A program made the position numbers and the translations under genes. The notes under the pieces are model-generated. The model was not told where the DNA came from and did not search any database. It saw nothing but the letters and a program-made list of their open reading frames with translations. From JBBIKU01 sp037445245 (GTDB taxonomy: Bacteria > Chloroflexota > Anaerolineae > Anaerolineales > Anaerolineaceae): 9,968 nucleotides of DNA. Shown here in pieces: positions 1 to 6,812 of this stretch. The first letter of the stretch is position 1; each line of letters begins with the position of its first letter. The stretch lies in contig JBBIKU010000088.1 of NCBI GenBank assembly GCA_037445245.1, positions 1 through 9,968 of the forward strand, read 5' to 3'.

Positions 1-2211
1 TCACGGTCGATGATGAATCAGCCAACACATCTCCTTTACGCACCTTCTGCCCCTTGATCACCGCTGAGCGTTGATCGATGCAGGTACTCTGATTGGAACG
101 GTGATATTTGCGTAGTTGATAGGGGTGCAGGATGCCCGAACTGTCGCGCACTACAATCTGCCGCCCGGTCACCGAAACCACATCACCGCTTTCTTGGGCA
201 ATCAACACCTGACCCGAGTCGATGGCAGCGTACTGCTCCATACCGGTTGAGATGAGAGGGATGTCCGGCCGGATCAACGGAACGGCTTGGGCCTGCATAT
301 TAGAACCCATCAGGGCGCGATTGGCGTCATCGTGCTCCAGGAACGGGATCAAAGAGGCACTCATTCCGACCACCTGGTGTGGCGCCACATCCATATAATC
401 AATATTCTCAGGTCCGCTCAACAAAAAATCGGAGTGATAGCGGCAAGAGATGCGCTCGTTGGAAAATTCCGCATATTCAGTCAGGATGGTGTTCGCCTGA
501 GCGATCACGTACTTGTCTTCGGCGTCTGCCGAAAGATACTCCACCTCTTCAGACACAAAAGGCGCCACTGGGATATCCTGTTTGAGCTTCCTAACCGTCT
601 TGAGGTGTTGGGCGGTGAGTCGTTCGCCTTCTTTGAGTATCTCTTGACCGCTCTTTGGGTCAACGAGCATTTCACGCAGCATGCGATTCTCGAGGCGCGG
701 GTCATCTGCTGGCAACGTCCGCAGCACCTTACGATAGGGCGTCTCGATAAAGCCGTACTCGTTCACACGGGCAAAACTCGCCAACCGTCCAATCAAGCCA
801 ATGTTTGGGCCCTCAGGCGTTTCGATTGGACAGATGCGACCGTAATGCGAGTGATGCACATCGCGAACATCGAAACCGGCGCGTTCCCGCCGCAACCCCC
901 CCGGTCCTAACGCCGAAAGGGTGCGTTTNNNNNNNNNNCCGCCAGCGGGTTAGTTTGATCCATGAATTGTGACAACTGGCTGGAACCAAAGAACTCCCGC
1001 AACGCCGCTACCATCGGACGAATGTTCACCAGGCTCACTGGCGACAATTGATCCTGATCGCGGATCGACATGCGCTCCTTAATCACCCGTTCCATCCGCC
1101 GCAGCCCAATACGCAATTTGTTCTGGATCAACTCACCGACCGTCTTCACCCGCCGGTTTCCCAGGTGGTCGATGTCATCCTTATCCTCAATCATGTTATT
1201 GATCATGATCATACGGCGGACAAGATAAACCACATCCCATTTGGTCACCGTGCGGTGCGAAACCGGGATGCGATCGGTCAGATCCAATTTCTGGTTCAGC
1301 TTATAGCGCCCCACCCGTTCCAGATCATAATGGCGCTGATCGAACAACTGCTCGACCATGAACTGGCGGGCGTTATCCAATGTGGCGGGGTCGCCCGGGC
1401 GCATGCGTTTGAAGAATTCAAGCAGCGCTGCCTCTGCAACGCTCTGCCCGTTGTTCGAATCCCACGGCGGTTCCTGACGCAGCGTCGAAGCAATGAAGAG
1501 GCGTTCGGGGTTGTTGTCCACATCCTGGAACAGCGCCAGCAGTTCTTCATCCGAGCCGTCTTTGATCGGCGAGGTGCTGAGCCGATCCTCAACGGTCGCC
1601 AGCGCTCGCAAGAATATGGTAATGGGGACAGTGCGTTTGCGGTTGAATTTTAGAATGAGATAATCATTTTTTCGTGTCTCGAATTCCATCCACGCCCCGC
1701 GATCGGGGATGAGCTTTGCCATTGCCAGGCGGTGGCCGGTTGTGCGGTCGACCGGCGCTTCGAAGTACACCCCGGGCGAGCGGATCAATTGCGAAACCAC
1801 CACCCGCTCGATGCCGTTGATAATAAAAGTGCCCTTCTCAGTCATCTCCGGAAAATCACCGAGAAAGATATCCTGCTTGATCGGTTCCGCCACCTCGGGT
1901 CCTGCCAGCAACACTGACACATAGAGCGGGCTGGCATAGGTCAGGTCGCGCTCAAGGCAATCTTCAATGGTATGTTTGGGCTCGCCAAACCAGAACTTGA
2001 GATCCCATTGTTTCGATTCGGGTGAACGACTCGGGAAAAACAGCTTCATCCCCTTGTTATAGGATTCGATGGGAGATATTTCATTGAAAAGGTCTGTCAG
2101 CCCTTCTACTTTCAATCGCCTAAAAGAATCGAGCTGAACTTCGATCAGATTGGGGAGGTCAAAAATTACAGGGATTCGGGCATACGATTTGATTGGCAAG
2201 ACGGAAGCCAT
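1..2211 (-). CDS. rpoB: DNA-directed RNA polymerase subunit beta (N-terminal part, runs off the window; contains an assembly gap)
   Basis: Beta subunit of RNA polymerase, which forms half of the catalytic cleft and the rifampicin pocket. ATG at 2211 is preceded by AGGAGA about five bases upstream. The first 424 residues read openly to base 939. After the N gap the gene resumes at 928 in a different apparent frame and stays open to base 1, for about 309 more residues. Visible landmarks are the protrusion/lobe core (GTFIINGIERVVVSQL), the rifampicin region (SSQLSQFMDQTNPLA, gap, KRTLSALGPGG), the fork region (HYGRICPIETPEGPNIGL), DYMDVAPHQVVGM, FLEHDDANRALMGSNMQ and KGDVLADSSS. The frame change comes from the 10-N placeholder: conserved E-x-T-H between A and K needs 11 bases, not 10. 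So I read one intact gene, not a pseudogene. It has its own promoter and no rplL directly upstream. The C-terminal part lies outside the window. Confidence 0.97.
929..938. other. Assembly gap (10 N) inside rpoB
   Basis: Ten undetermined bases. Both flanks encode colinear RpoB (…DQTNPLA on one side, KRTLSALG… on the other). By the family pattern, four residues of the form E-x-T-H are missing, needing 11 bases in addition to the G at 939. The run is therefore a fixed-length scaffold placeholder and breaks the reading frame only artificially. Confidence 0.95.
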
Positions 2212-2248
2212 CGCTTTCTCCTAAGTAACTCAATACATCCAGACCATG

Positions 2249-2330
2249 CCGGGTAAAAATTTACTGGCTACTGGCTTTCGTGTATCTTTATCTTGTAAAA
2301 CGCAATCGGATATTGTACCAGGTAAAAATT
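2249..2330 (-). repeat. Direct repeat pair in the rpoB promoter/leader
   Basis: The minus strand carries AATTTTTACCTGG at 2330-2318, inside the promoter spacer and abutting the -10. It carries AATTTTTACCCGG at 2261-2249, in the leader. They match at 12 of 13 positions, 69 bases apart start to start. A shorter tandem GCCAGTAGCCAGTA lies just upstream of the second copy. The function is unknown; the copies could be an operator pair or chance in AT-rich DNA. Confidence 0.5.
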
Positions 2331-2340
2331 GTTTAGTCAA
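2312..2340 (-). promoter_or_regulatory. Sigma70-type promoter of rpoB
   Basis: On the minus strand, TTGACT (2340-2335) is followed by a 17-base spacer and TACAAT (2317-2312). A TG one base before the -10 makes it an extended -10. An almost pure A/T stretch (about 2367-2341) sits just upstream as a possible UP element. The predicted start near 2305 gives a leader of about 94 bases before the AGGAGA Shine-Dalgarno of rpoB. Both hexamers are 5/6 matches at optimal spacing, so this is a strong call for a housekeeping promoter. Confidence 0.85.
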
Positions 2341-2360
2341 TAATAATTTATAAAAATTAC

Positions 2361-2391
2361 AAAATAATCCTCTTCCTTGCCAATCAGGATT
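2361..2391 (-). terminator. Weak possible terminator after the metallophosphoesterase gene
   Basis: On the minus strand AATCCT (2391-2386) can pair with AGGATT (2371-2366) around a 14-base loop, followed by ATTTT. The stem is short and AT-rich. It lies between the stop at 2414 and the rpoB promoter, where a terminator would be expected. Confidence 0.3.
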
Positions 2392-2413
2392 TCAGTTTTC
2401 TGCGTCGATTAAT

Positions 2414-3019
2414 TCAGGATTTGCGGTCGACCCAACGCCGGTTGACCAGAATACAACCGTCCAGTTCGACGATTCTGCCTTCGACCACCCCACCATCATA
2501 GATATGGAACAGCCCGAAGGACGGCGCGGCAAAACCGCTCACCCGAATGGTAACTGAGCCGGGATTGAACAGCAACCGTCCCGACTCGCGACGATTTTCA
2601 CGGTAGTGGGTGTGTCCAAAAACGACCACCTGCGCCTGTGGCACCACCCCGTGCAACAATCTCCGATAGCGCCCCAAGCGGTAGCCCTCGAGGTAATAGA
2701 AAAATTTATCGCGCAGGTAATTCATCCAGCTACCATGTCCGTGCAGCAAGGCAATCCTGACCCCCGCCAGGGTAATCGAACGCAGCCACTGCAGTTTGCC
2801 ATGAAAAGCCCAGTCCCGGTTTCCCCGAACTGCGCTCACCTCCGACACACCCTGAAGCGCATCCAGCACTGCCGGGCTGCAAATATCGCCGGCATGCAAA
2901 ATGTGCTGTACCCCGGCGGCGGCGAGCGATTCAATCAGGTGAGGATGGAGCTGTACGGCGTAATCAGGGACATGGCTATCCGCAATAACTCCAACGGCCA
3001 TCAAAAGAGTTTCAGACAT
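2414..3019 (-). CDS. YfcE/MJ0936-type metallophosphoesterase
   Basis: Calcineurin-like phosphoesterase of the small YfcE/MJ0936 class, cytosolic, with a binuclear metal centre. Family members hydrolyse phosphodiesters; the substrate here is unknown. Counted from the ATG at 3019 (201 residues), the metal ligands are D14/H16 in ADSH, GD 44-45, GNRD 66-69, HGH 93-95 and GHTH 135-138, followed by NPGS 152-155. That is the full motif order at normal length. The start is uncertain. A TTG at 3046 overlaps the preceding HAD stop as TTGA and would suggest coupling, but adds nine residues with no homology feel. An ATG at 3001 (MAVGVIADSH) would also fit the family. None of the three has a good Shine-Dalgarno. 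It is the third gene of the MFS-HAD-phosphoesterase run. Confidence 0.88.
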   Translation of the reverse strand: MSETLLMAVGVIADSHVPDYAVQLHPHLIESLAAAGVQHILHAGDICSPAVLDALQGVSEVSAVRGNRDWAFHGKLQWLRSITLAGVRIALLHGHGSWMNYLRDKFFYYLEGYRLGRYRRLLHGVVPQAQVVVFGHTHYRENRRESGRLLFNPGSVTIRVSGFAAPSFGLFHIYDGGVVEGRIVELDGCILVNRRWVDRKS

Positions 3020-3042
3020 CCTACGGCAAAAAGTGATCTCGC

Positions 3043-3678
3043 TCAAGCTGAGCGGGTAAGGTTGCCATCCAGCAGCGCTTGCAATTCTTGCAGTGTTTGC
3101 TGGCGGTCAGCAAAGTGGATGGCGTGCATACCCACCGCCATTGCACCCTCGATATTCTCGATAACATCATCGATAAACACCGCTTCGACAGGCGATACCC
3201 CCAATTCCTTCAAGATCAAGTGATAAAAACGGGCGTCTGGCTTTGCCAGCCCAACCTCAGCCGAGAAGATACTAACATCGAAGGCACCCAGAAAATCATG
3301 GTGCAACGTGATCAGCCGACGCGTGTCCTGCCAGGCGTTGCTCAATAAGCCGGTTTTATATTGCGGGCGCAAGGCACGGATATAATCAACCAGCTCGGCG
3401 TCAACCCGATCGCCACCCCAGAAAGCGCGTCGGAAGTGTTTAAGCTCCTCCTCGTCTTTCAATTTGAAGTGATTGGCTATATTCTGCCAGTGTTCCTTTT
3501 CGGTGATTTTTCCCACATGCGCCAACTGTGCCGATTCGGAATTAAAGACCAGGTCTTCTAACGCCTCAAGGCTGATGCCGTATTGTGAAGCGAGCTTTTG
3601 GCGTGGCGCTTTGTTTTCGGTACGCAAGATCACACCACCCATATCCCAGATCACAGCTCTAATATTATTCGCGGTCAT
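3043..3678 (-). CDS. HAD-superfamily hydrolase, subfamily IA (YihX-like)
   Basis: Cytosolic phosphatase-type HAD protein. Counted from the ATG at 3678 (211 residues): motif I is WDMGGV with nucleophile D12; the second motif I Asp is replaced by Gly, as in YihX-type members. Motif II is SN 113-114, motif III K146 (AKPDARFY), and motif IV D170-D171 (FIDDVIENIEGA). The cap is the helical insertion between motifs I and II. YihX acts on glucose-1-phosphate, but the substrate cannot be assigned here. An in-frame GTG at 3711 would add 11 residues. It abuts AGGAG with no spacing, which is unsuitable for initiation, so I prefer the ATG, which places motif I at the usual distance from the N terminus. 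The stop (3045-3043) touches the next gene. Confidence 0.87.
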   Translation of the reverse strand: MTANNIRAVIWDMGGVILRTENKAPRQKLASQYGISLEALEDLVFNSESAQLAHVGKITEKEHWQNIANHFKLKDEEELKHFRRAFWGGDRVDAELVDYIRALRPQYKTGLLSNAWQDTRRLITLHHDFLGAFDVSIFSAEVGLAKPDARFYHLILKELGVSPVEAVFIDDVIENIEGAMAVGMHAIHFADRQQTLQELQALLDGNLTRSA

Positions 3679-3735
3679 CGCATCATACACCCACGAAGTG
3701 GGGACGTACACCTCCTCAAGGATATTACTGGCATA

Positions 3736-3744
3736 AGTATATCA
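3736..3744 (-). promoter_or_regulatory. Extended -10 promoter candidate for the HAD gene
   Basis: The minus strand reads TG-A-TATACT (3744-3736), an extended -10 matching the consensus at 5/6. No convincing -35 exists 16-18 bases upstream. The predicted start near 3729 would give a short leader holding AGGAGG. It suggests that the HAD and phosphoesterase genes can be transcribed separately from the MFS gene, which ends at 3758. Confidence 0.5.
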
Positions 3745-3757
3745 CCGTCGCTGCCTT

Positions 3758-5044
3758 CTACTTTGCACACGGAACATCTTCCCCTTCGATAGCCGCTACC
3801 CTCACCGGCGACTCGACCACCCCGTTTTTACTATTGACTGGCAGCTTGAATTTCAACCACGCCGGGATGATTGCGAAGAGGGAAATCGCGCCGGTGATCA
3901 CAAACAACGCCCGCGGTGAAATCCGTTCCCAGAGCTGGGCGCCGACTGCCGGCGCCGGTAGCGAGAATATTCCCAGGCTGGTTTGAAGCATGCCAAACGC
4001 CGTGCCGCGTAGATGATCAGGAATCGCTTTGCTGATCAAGGATTGAAACGCCGGTGTCATCATACCGACACTCAAACCAAACACGCCCCACGAGAGGGCA
4101 AAACCGAAGAAGTTGCCAGCCTGCAAGAAGATCAGCATCGCCACGAAGTTACCCAGGAAACCCAGCGAGATCGCCAGACGCTCGCCGCGTTTATCCGCCA
4201 GCCAGCCAGCCGGGACAGTGGCGACCATGTTGGCAATTCCAAACACGGAGCTCAGCCACCCAATCTGTTGCAACGACAAACTACCGATCGTTTCAAGATA
4301 GATCGGCATAAAAGTGAACGCCATGGTATCCGCCATGTCGCGCACGCCATCGGTCAGCACCAGCCAGGTGATCAGCCCTCCGGCAAAAATAAAACCAAGC
4401 ATCGCTCCCAGGCTGGCGCGCAAACTGGCGAAAGTAAGGTGTTCTCTTTTGGCTTCGTGTTCGTGGGTAGCATTGCGCGCCATATACACTCGTAGCAGAG
4501 TTGCCATGACGTACAGAATTCCGGCGCAAACAAGCATGAAGCGAAAACCAAATCGATGCGCTAGAAAACCACCCAGAGGCGGACCAATTACCATCACGAC
4601 CATAAAGATTGCCTCGCTGATCCCGTAAACCCGCGCCCGCTTCTCCTCCGCGGATTGTTCGGCAACAAACGCCCCAAAACTGGGGGCGACCAGCGAGCGG
4701 GCAATGGCGCCGAATGCCTCGCCCAGCAGCAGCCACTGCCAGCTCGGCGCCAATACCAGCGCGGCGTAGGCAAAAACACCACCAATACTGCCCAAAGCCA
4801 CACTGCGCAGCCTGCCCATTGTGTCCGAAATCCATCCTCCCAGGATCTGCAACGCCAGCGGAAGAACCTGGGACAGGGTAAAAAAGACCCCCACCTCCAG
4901 CACACTGGCGTCCAGTTCTTGCAGATATAACGGCAGCAGTGGAATATACATGAAGCCGGATGTATTTGCCAGCACCATCGCAAACATGAACAGCTTCAAC
5001 TGTTTATTCATTAACGGCACTTTCGTTTGCTTCAGCGGCTCCAT
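3758..5044 (-). CDS. Major facilitator superfamily transporter
   Basis: Inner-membrane secondary transporter of 428 residues, with about twelve hydrophobic segments in two halves and a polar central linker (about 188-208, NATHEHEAKREH). The MFS cytoplasmic motif A appears between TM2 and TM3 (GGWISDTMGRLRS, 69-81), and its pseudo-repeat between TM8 and TM9 (AGWLADKRGER, 279-289). GPPLGG (154-159) in TM5 resembles the motif C of drug/H+ antiporters, so an efflux role is plausible; the substrate is not determinable. ATG 5044 is preceded by GAGG with four bases spacing; the internal ATG at residue 12 has no ribosome binding site. The polar C-terminal tail (about 400-428) is probably cytoplasmic. 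It follows the GNAT gene by 44 bases with no visible terminator. Confidence 0.93.
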   Translation of the reverse strand: MEPLKQTKVPLMNKQLKLFMFAMVLANTSGFMYIPLLPLYLQELDASVLEVGVFFTLSQVLPLALQILGGWISDTMGRLRSVALGSIGGVFAYAALVLAPSWQWLLLGEAFGAIARSLVAPSFGAFVAEQSAEEKRARVYGISEAIFMVVMVIGPPLGGFLAHRFGFRFMLVCAGILYVMATLLRVYMARNATHEHEAKREHLTFASLRASLGAMLGFIFAGGLITWLVLTDGVRDMADTMAFTFMPIYLETIGSLSLQQIGWLSSVFGIANMVATVPAGWLADKRGERLAISLGFLGNFVAMLIFLQAGNFFGFALSWGVFGLSVGMMTPAFQSLISKAIPDHLRGTAFGMLQTSLGIFSLPAPAVGAQLWERISPRALFVITGAISLFAIIPAWLKFKLPVNSKNGVVESPVRVAAIEGEDVPCAK

Positions 5045-5088
5045 CTTTCCTCAAAGTTGTGTGTGCGAAACGTTGTTGCAACCTCAAA

Positions 5089-6102
5089 TTACCCTTCGAG
5101 ATTTTGCGTCCGCAGATCTTCACCCGTTCTTAAAATCTTTTCGTATGAAGCATAAACACGATACACACTCATCCCTGCCCGTTCATAAAGCCGGGTGGCA
5201 CCGGTGAGACTTTGTGAATCGACACCCAAACCGACGCGCCGGATGCCGCGTCGATAAAACTCGGTAAAGCTGTAACGCAACAGCGCCCTGCCCAAGCCGC
5301 GTCCGCGCCAGGGGCGGCGCACACCCAGAATCCGCACCCAGCCCATTCCTTTATCTTCACTGGTGCGCGGATTGCATATACTCACACCTGCCAGTTCATC
5401 CCCGACGAAAGCCACAAACCACAAACTTGGATCATGATAGGGGTCATTTTCAATGTTGAACGACCAGCGGCTGTACATGCTCTCAAAAGATTCATCCACA
5501 TAGCCCCAATGGTCACGAAACGAGTCCCGAATAGTGGTTAAGATCGCTTTCAATTCATCTTGAGATTGCATCGAACGGACGGTAATCCCCGGCGGTAGTT
5601 CCGGCGTGGGCGGTTGAGAATCCATAGCGATCCGCATGTGATAGTACGTGCGCGCCAGTTGATAGCCCATGATATCGAACAGCCGCCCTGCGGCCCGGTT
5701 CTTCTCAAGGATGGTTTGTGCCAAAACAACCTGCGCCCCTGGCGGTGCCTTGTCAATACTCTGGCAGGCGCGTCTTTCGATCCATTCCAACATATAACGA
5801 CCAAGACCTCGCCCGATGTAGTCCGGATGAACGCAACCATACGACCATAGCTGAATATGCGGGTCGGAAACGTCCCAAACATCGCCGTAGGCGACAATGC
5901 TGCCGCCCGGAGTCAACACCAGGTGAGTATCACTTTCGAGCTTGAATCCGGGCGTCTGCCATTCCACCATCATTTCTTCGATGGTTTCGACATCTAGACC
6001 GATCAGGGCGCGGTAAGCCGCATTGATCATCGCCACCACTTCTTCGGCATCAGCCAGCATGAACGGACGAACCTGGAAACCACTTATTTTCATCTCTGTC
6101 AT
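5089..6102 (-). CDS. Tandem GNAT-family N-acetyltransferase
   Basis: Two-domain GNAT protein of 337 residues, predicted cytosolic, transferring an acyl group from acyl-CoA to an unknown amine. The N-terminal domain has the acetyl-CoA loop IGRGLGRYM (96-104) after the beta-4 strand CVHPDY. The C-terminal domain has RGRGLGRALL (266-275) and then motif B VDSQSLTGATRLYERAGM (294-311). A proline-rich linker lies near 162-172. The two-domain plan resembles mycothiol synthase MshD, but nothing here points to mycothiol. Both pyrophosphate-binding loops look intact, so both halves may bind acyl-CoA. The start is set at 6102 because GGAGG lies eight bases upstream; the longer reading from 6150 has no such site. 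The gene follows the recombinase-like gene by 54 bases, probably in the same transcript. Confidence 0.92.
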   Translation of the reverse strand: MTEMKISGFQVRPFMLADAEEVVAMINAAYRALIGLDVETIEEMMVEWQTPGFKLESDTHLVLTPGGSIVAYGDVWDVSDPHIQLWSYGCVHPDYIGRGLGRYMLEWIERRACQSIDKAPPGAQVVLAQTILEKNRAAGRLFDIMGYQLARTYYHMRIAMDSQPPTPELPPGITVRSMQSQDELKAILTTIRDSFRDHWGYVDESFESMYSRWSFNIENDPYHDPSLWFVAFVGDELAGVSICNPRTSEDKGMGWVRILGVRRPWRGRGLGRALLRYSFTEFYRRGIRRVGLGVDSQSLTGATRLYERAGMSVYRVYASYEKILRTGEDLRTQNLEG

Positions 6103-6156
6103 TATAAAATCCTCCACTAGAACTACGATCGCAAAATTTGAATAGCACAAAGCGCA

Positions 6157-6615
6157 TCAAACAAGGAACGATGACGAAAAAGTCAATCGTTGCAGCGAAA
6201 GTGCACCCGACGCACCCCCTTGCAGTGAGGTCACCTCGATCCCGCCCACCGCCTCTGACAGCCATTCAAAGTCTGCCTGCGCTGCCGGGTGCCCCAAAAG
6301 ATCAGCGGTTTGAACCACCAATACACGAACGAACCACCCGGCTTGTATATCGCGCTTCATTTGCCGGTAAGCGGGTCGATCCAGGTTGGCTATGTGGTTC
6401 ACGTCCACATAGACCCCGACCAGATTTCGACCGGCAAGCGACGTGCAAATGGCGCTCAAGCCTGTTAAAAGATCTCGCCGGGCTTTTATACTGCAAGACG
6501 CGTGTTCTGCGGCATCACCCAAAACATAGAACCCGAACGCTTCTTTGCATCCAACCGCCTCCTGGTTGAGGTAATCGACACGATAATCTCCCAAGTCCCT
6601 GATCTTTTCGTACAT
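6157..6615 (-). CDS. Stand-alone degenerate serine-recombinase-like domain protein
   Basis: 152 residues from ATG 6615, which has GGAG eight bases upstream (TTGGAGTGACCAGG). An upstream TTG at 6645 lacks such a site. Residues 66-122 resemble the core of resolvase/invertase catalytic domains: VGVYVDVNHIANLDRPAYR corresponds to the strand and DR segment, DIQAGWFVRVLVVQTADLLG to the AGxxDVVLVxxxDRLGR segment, and a helix plus GIEVTSL follow. Aligned by eye, the nucleophilic serine near the N terminus is absent (GFYVLGDA in place of YxRVST). The DRLGR arginines are replaced (ADLLGH), and no DNA-binding domain follows. It is therefore unlikely to recombine DNA. A regulatory or binding role is possible; the true function is unknown. 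It lies downstream of a small ORF and tandem terminators and upstream of the GNAT gene. The family call is by eye only. Confidence 0.7.
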   Translation of the reverse strand: MYEKIRDLGDYRVDYLNQEAVGCKEAFGFYVLGDAAEHASCSIKARRDLLTGLSAICTSLAGRNLVGVYVDVNHIANLDRPAYRQMKRDIQAGWFVRVLVVQTADLLGHPAAQADFEWLSEAVGGIEVTSLQGGASGALSLQRLTFSSSFLV

Positions 6616-6670
6616 CCTGGTCACTCCAAGTCGCTCGAATCGCAATGGTTGAAAACTGCCGACTTCACCC

Positions 6671-6691
6671 GCCGGTAATTTAACTACCGGC
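6671..6691. other. Perfect 7-bp stem-loop between terminators and the recombinase-like gene
   Basis: GCCGGTA (6671-6677) and TACCGGC (6685-6691) are perfect inverted repeats around a 7-base loop. On the minus strand no U-tract follows, so it is not an intrinsic terminator in that direction. On the plus strand only TTTC follows. It lies 9 bases beyond the second minus-strand terminator stem-loop's U-tract and about 55 bases before ATG 6615. It could stabilise an mRNA 5' end or bind a protein. Confidence 0.6.
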
Positions 6692-6695
6692 TTTC

Positions 6696-6730
6696 AAAAA
6701 ACAACGAGCCACGGCATTGGTCCGTGGCTC
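6696..6730 (-). terminator. Second (distal) intrinsic terminator of the small minus-strand gene
   Basis: A perfect 9-bp stem GAGCCACGG/CCGTGGCTC (6706-6714 with 6722-6730) with a 7-base loop. On the minus strand it is followed by GTTGTTTTTTG. It is a textbook Rho-independent terminator in that direction; on the plus strand no U-tract follows. Confidence 0.85.
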
Positions 6731-6752
6731 TGATTCGTCCGCAACAAAACTA

Positions 6753-6794
6753 GAAAACAAAGCAGCCACGGTGTCGTAGTGTCCCATGGCTGCT
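6753..6794 (-). terminator. First (proximal) intrinsic terminator of the small minus-strand gene
   Basis: AGCAGCCA (6761-6768) pairs with TGGCTGCT (6787-6794). A C/A mismatch and two more G-C pairs extend the stem, around a 12-base loop (6772-6783). On the minus strand TTGTTTTC follows. The descending arm and tract (CCGTGGCTGC-TTTGTTTT) closely resemble those of the distal terminator (CCGTGGCTCG-TTGTTTT). The two look like divergent copies. The loop is complementary to the end of the small ORF. Confidence 0.75.
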
Positions 6795-6812
6795 GGTAAA
6801 TCCGTTTAAGAG

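Noticed and set aside
287..910. 207-residue plus-strand open frame
   Set aside because: It is antisense to rpoB, whose minus-strand frame over the same bases encodes unmistakable conserved motifs; the plus frame has no family resemblance or ribosome binding site.
1048..1653. 201-residue plus-strand open frame
   Set aside because: Mirror of the conserved N-terminal RpoB coding sequence; no independent support.
907..2211. RpoB as a 434-residue truncated protein ending NAPFRR
   Set aside because: The ending is an artefact of reading through 10 N placeholders; the true frame resumes at 928.
2606..3223. 205-residue plus-strand open frame
   Set aside because: Runs antisense across two genes with intact catalytic motifs (phosphoesterase and HAD); an open frame produced by their codon usage.
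4293..4835. 180-residue minus-strand frame inside the transporter gene
   Set aside because: Different frame of the MFS gene; the MFS frame has the motif A repeats and hydrophobic segments.
6138..6569. 143-residue plus-strand frame opposite the recombinase-like gene
   Set aside because: Rich in Arg/Pro with no domain resemblance, whereas the minus frame has a good SD and a recognisable fold pattern.
6671..6691. Third hairpin as a terminator
   Set aside because: No U-tract follows it on the minus strand and only TTTC on the plus strand.
6671..6730. Hairpins as insertion-sequence or MITE ends, or a res/att site for the recombinase-like protein
   Set aside because: No target-site duplication or outer terminal repeats were found, the protein lacks catalytic residues, and the U-tracts fit terminators.
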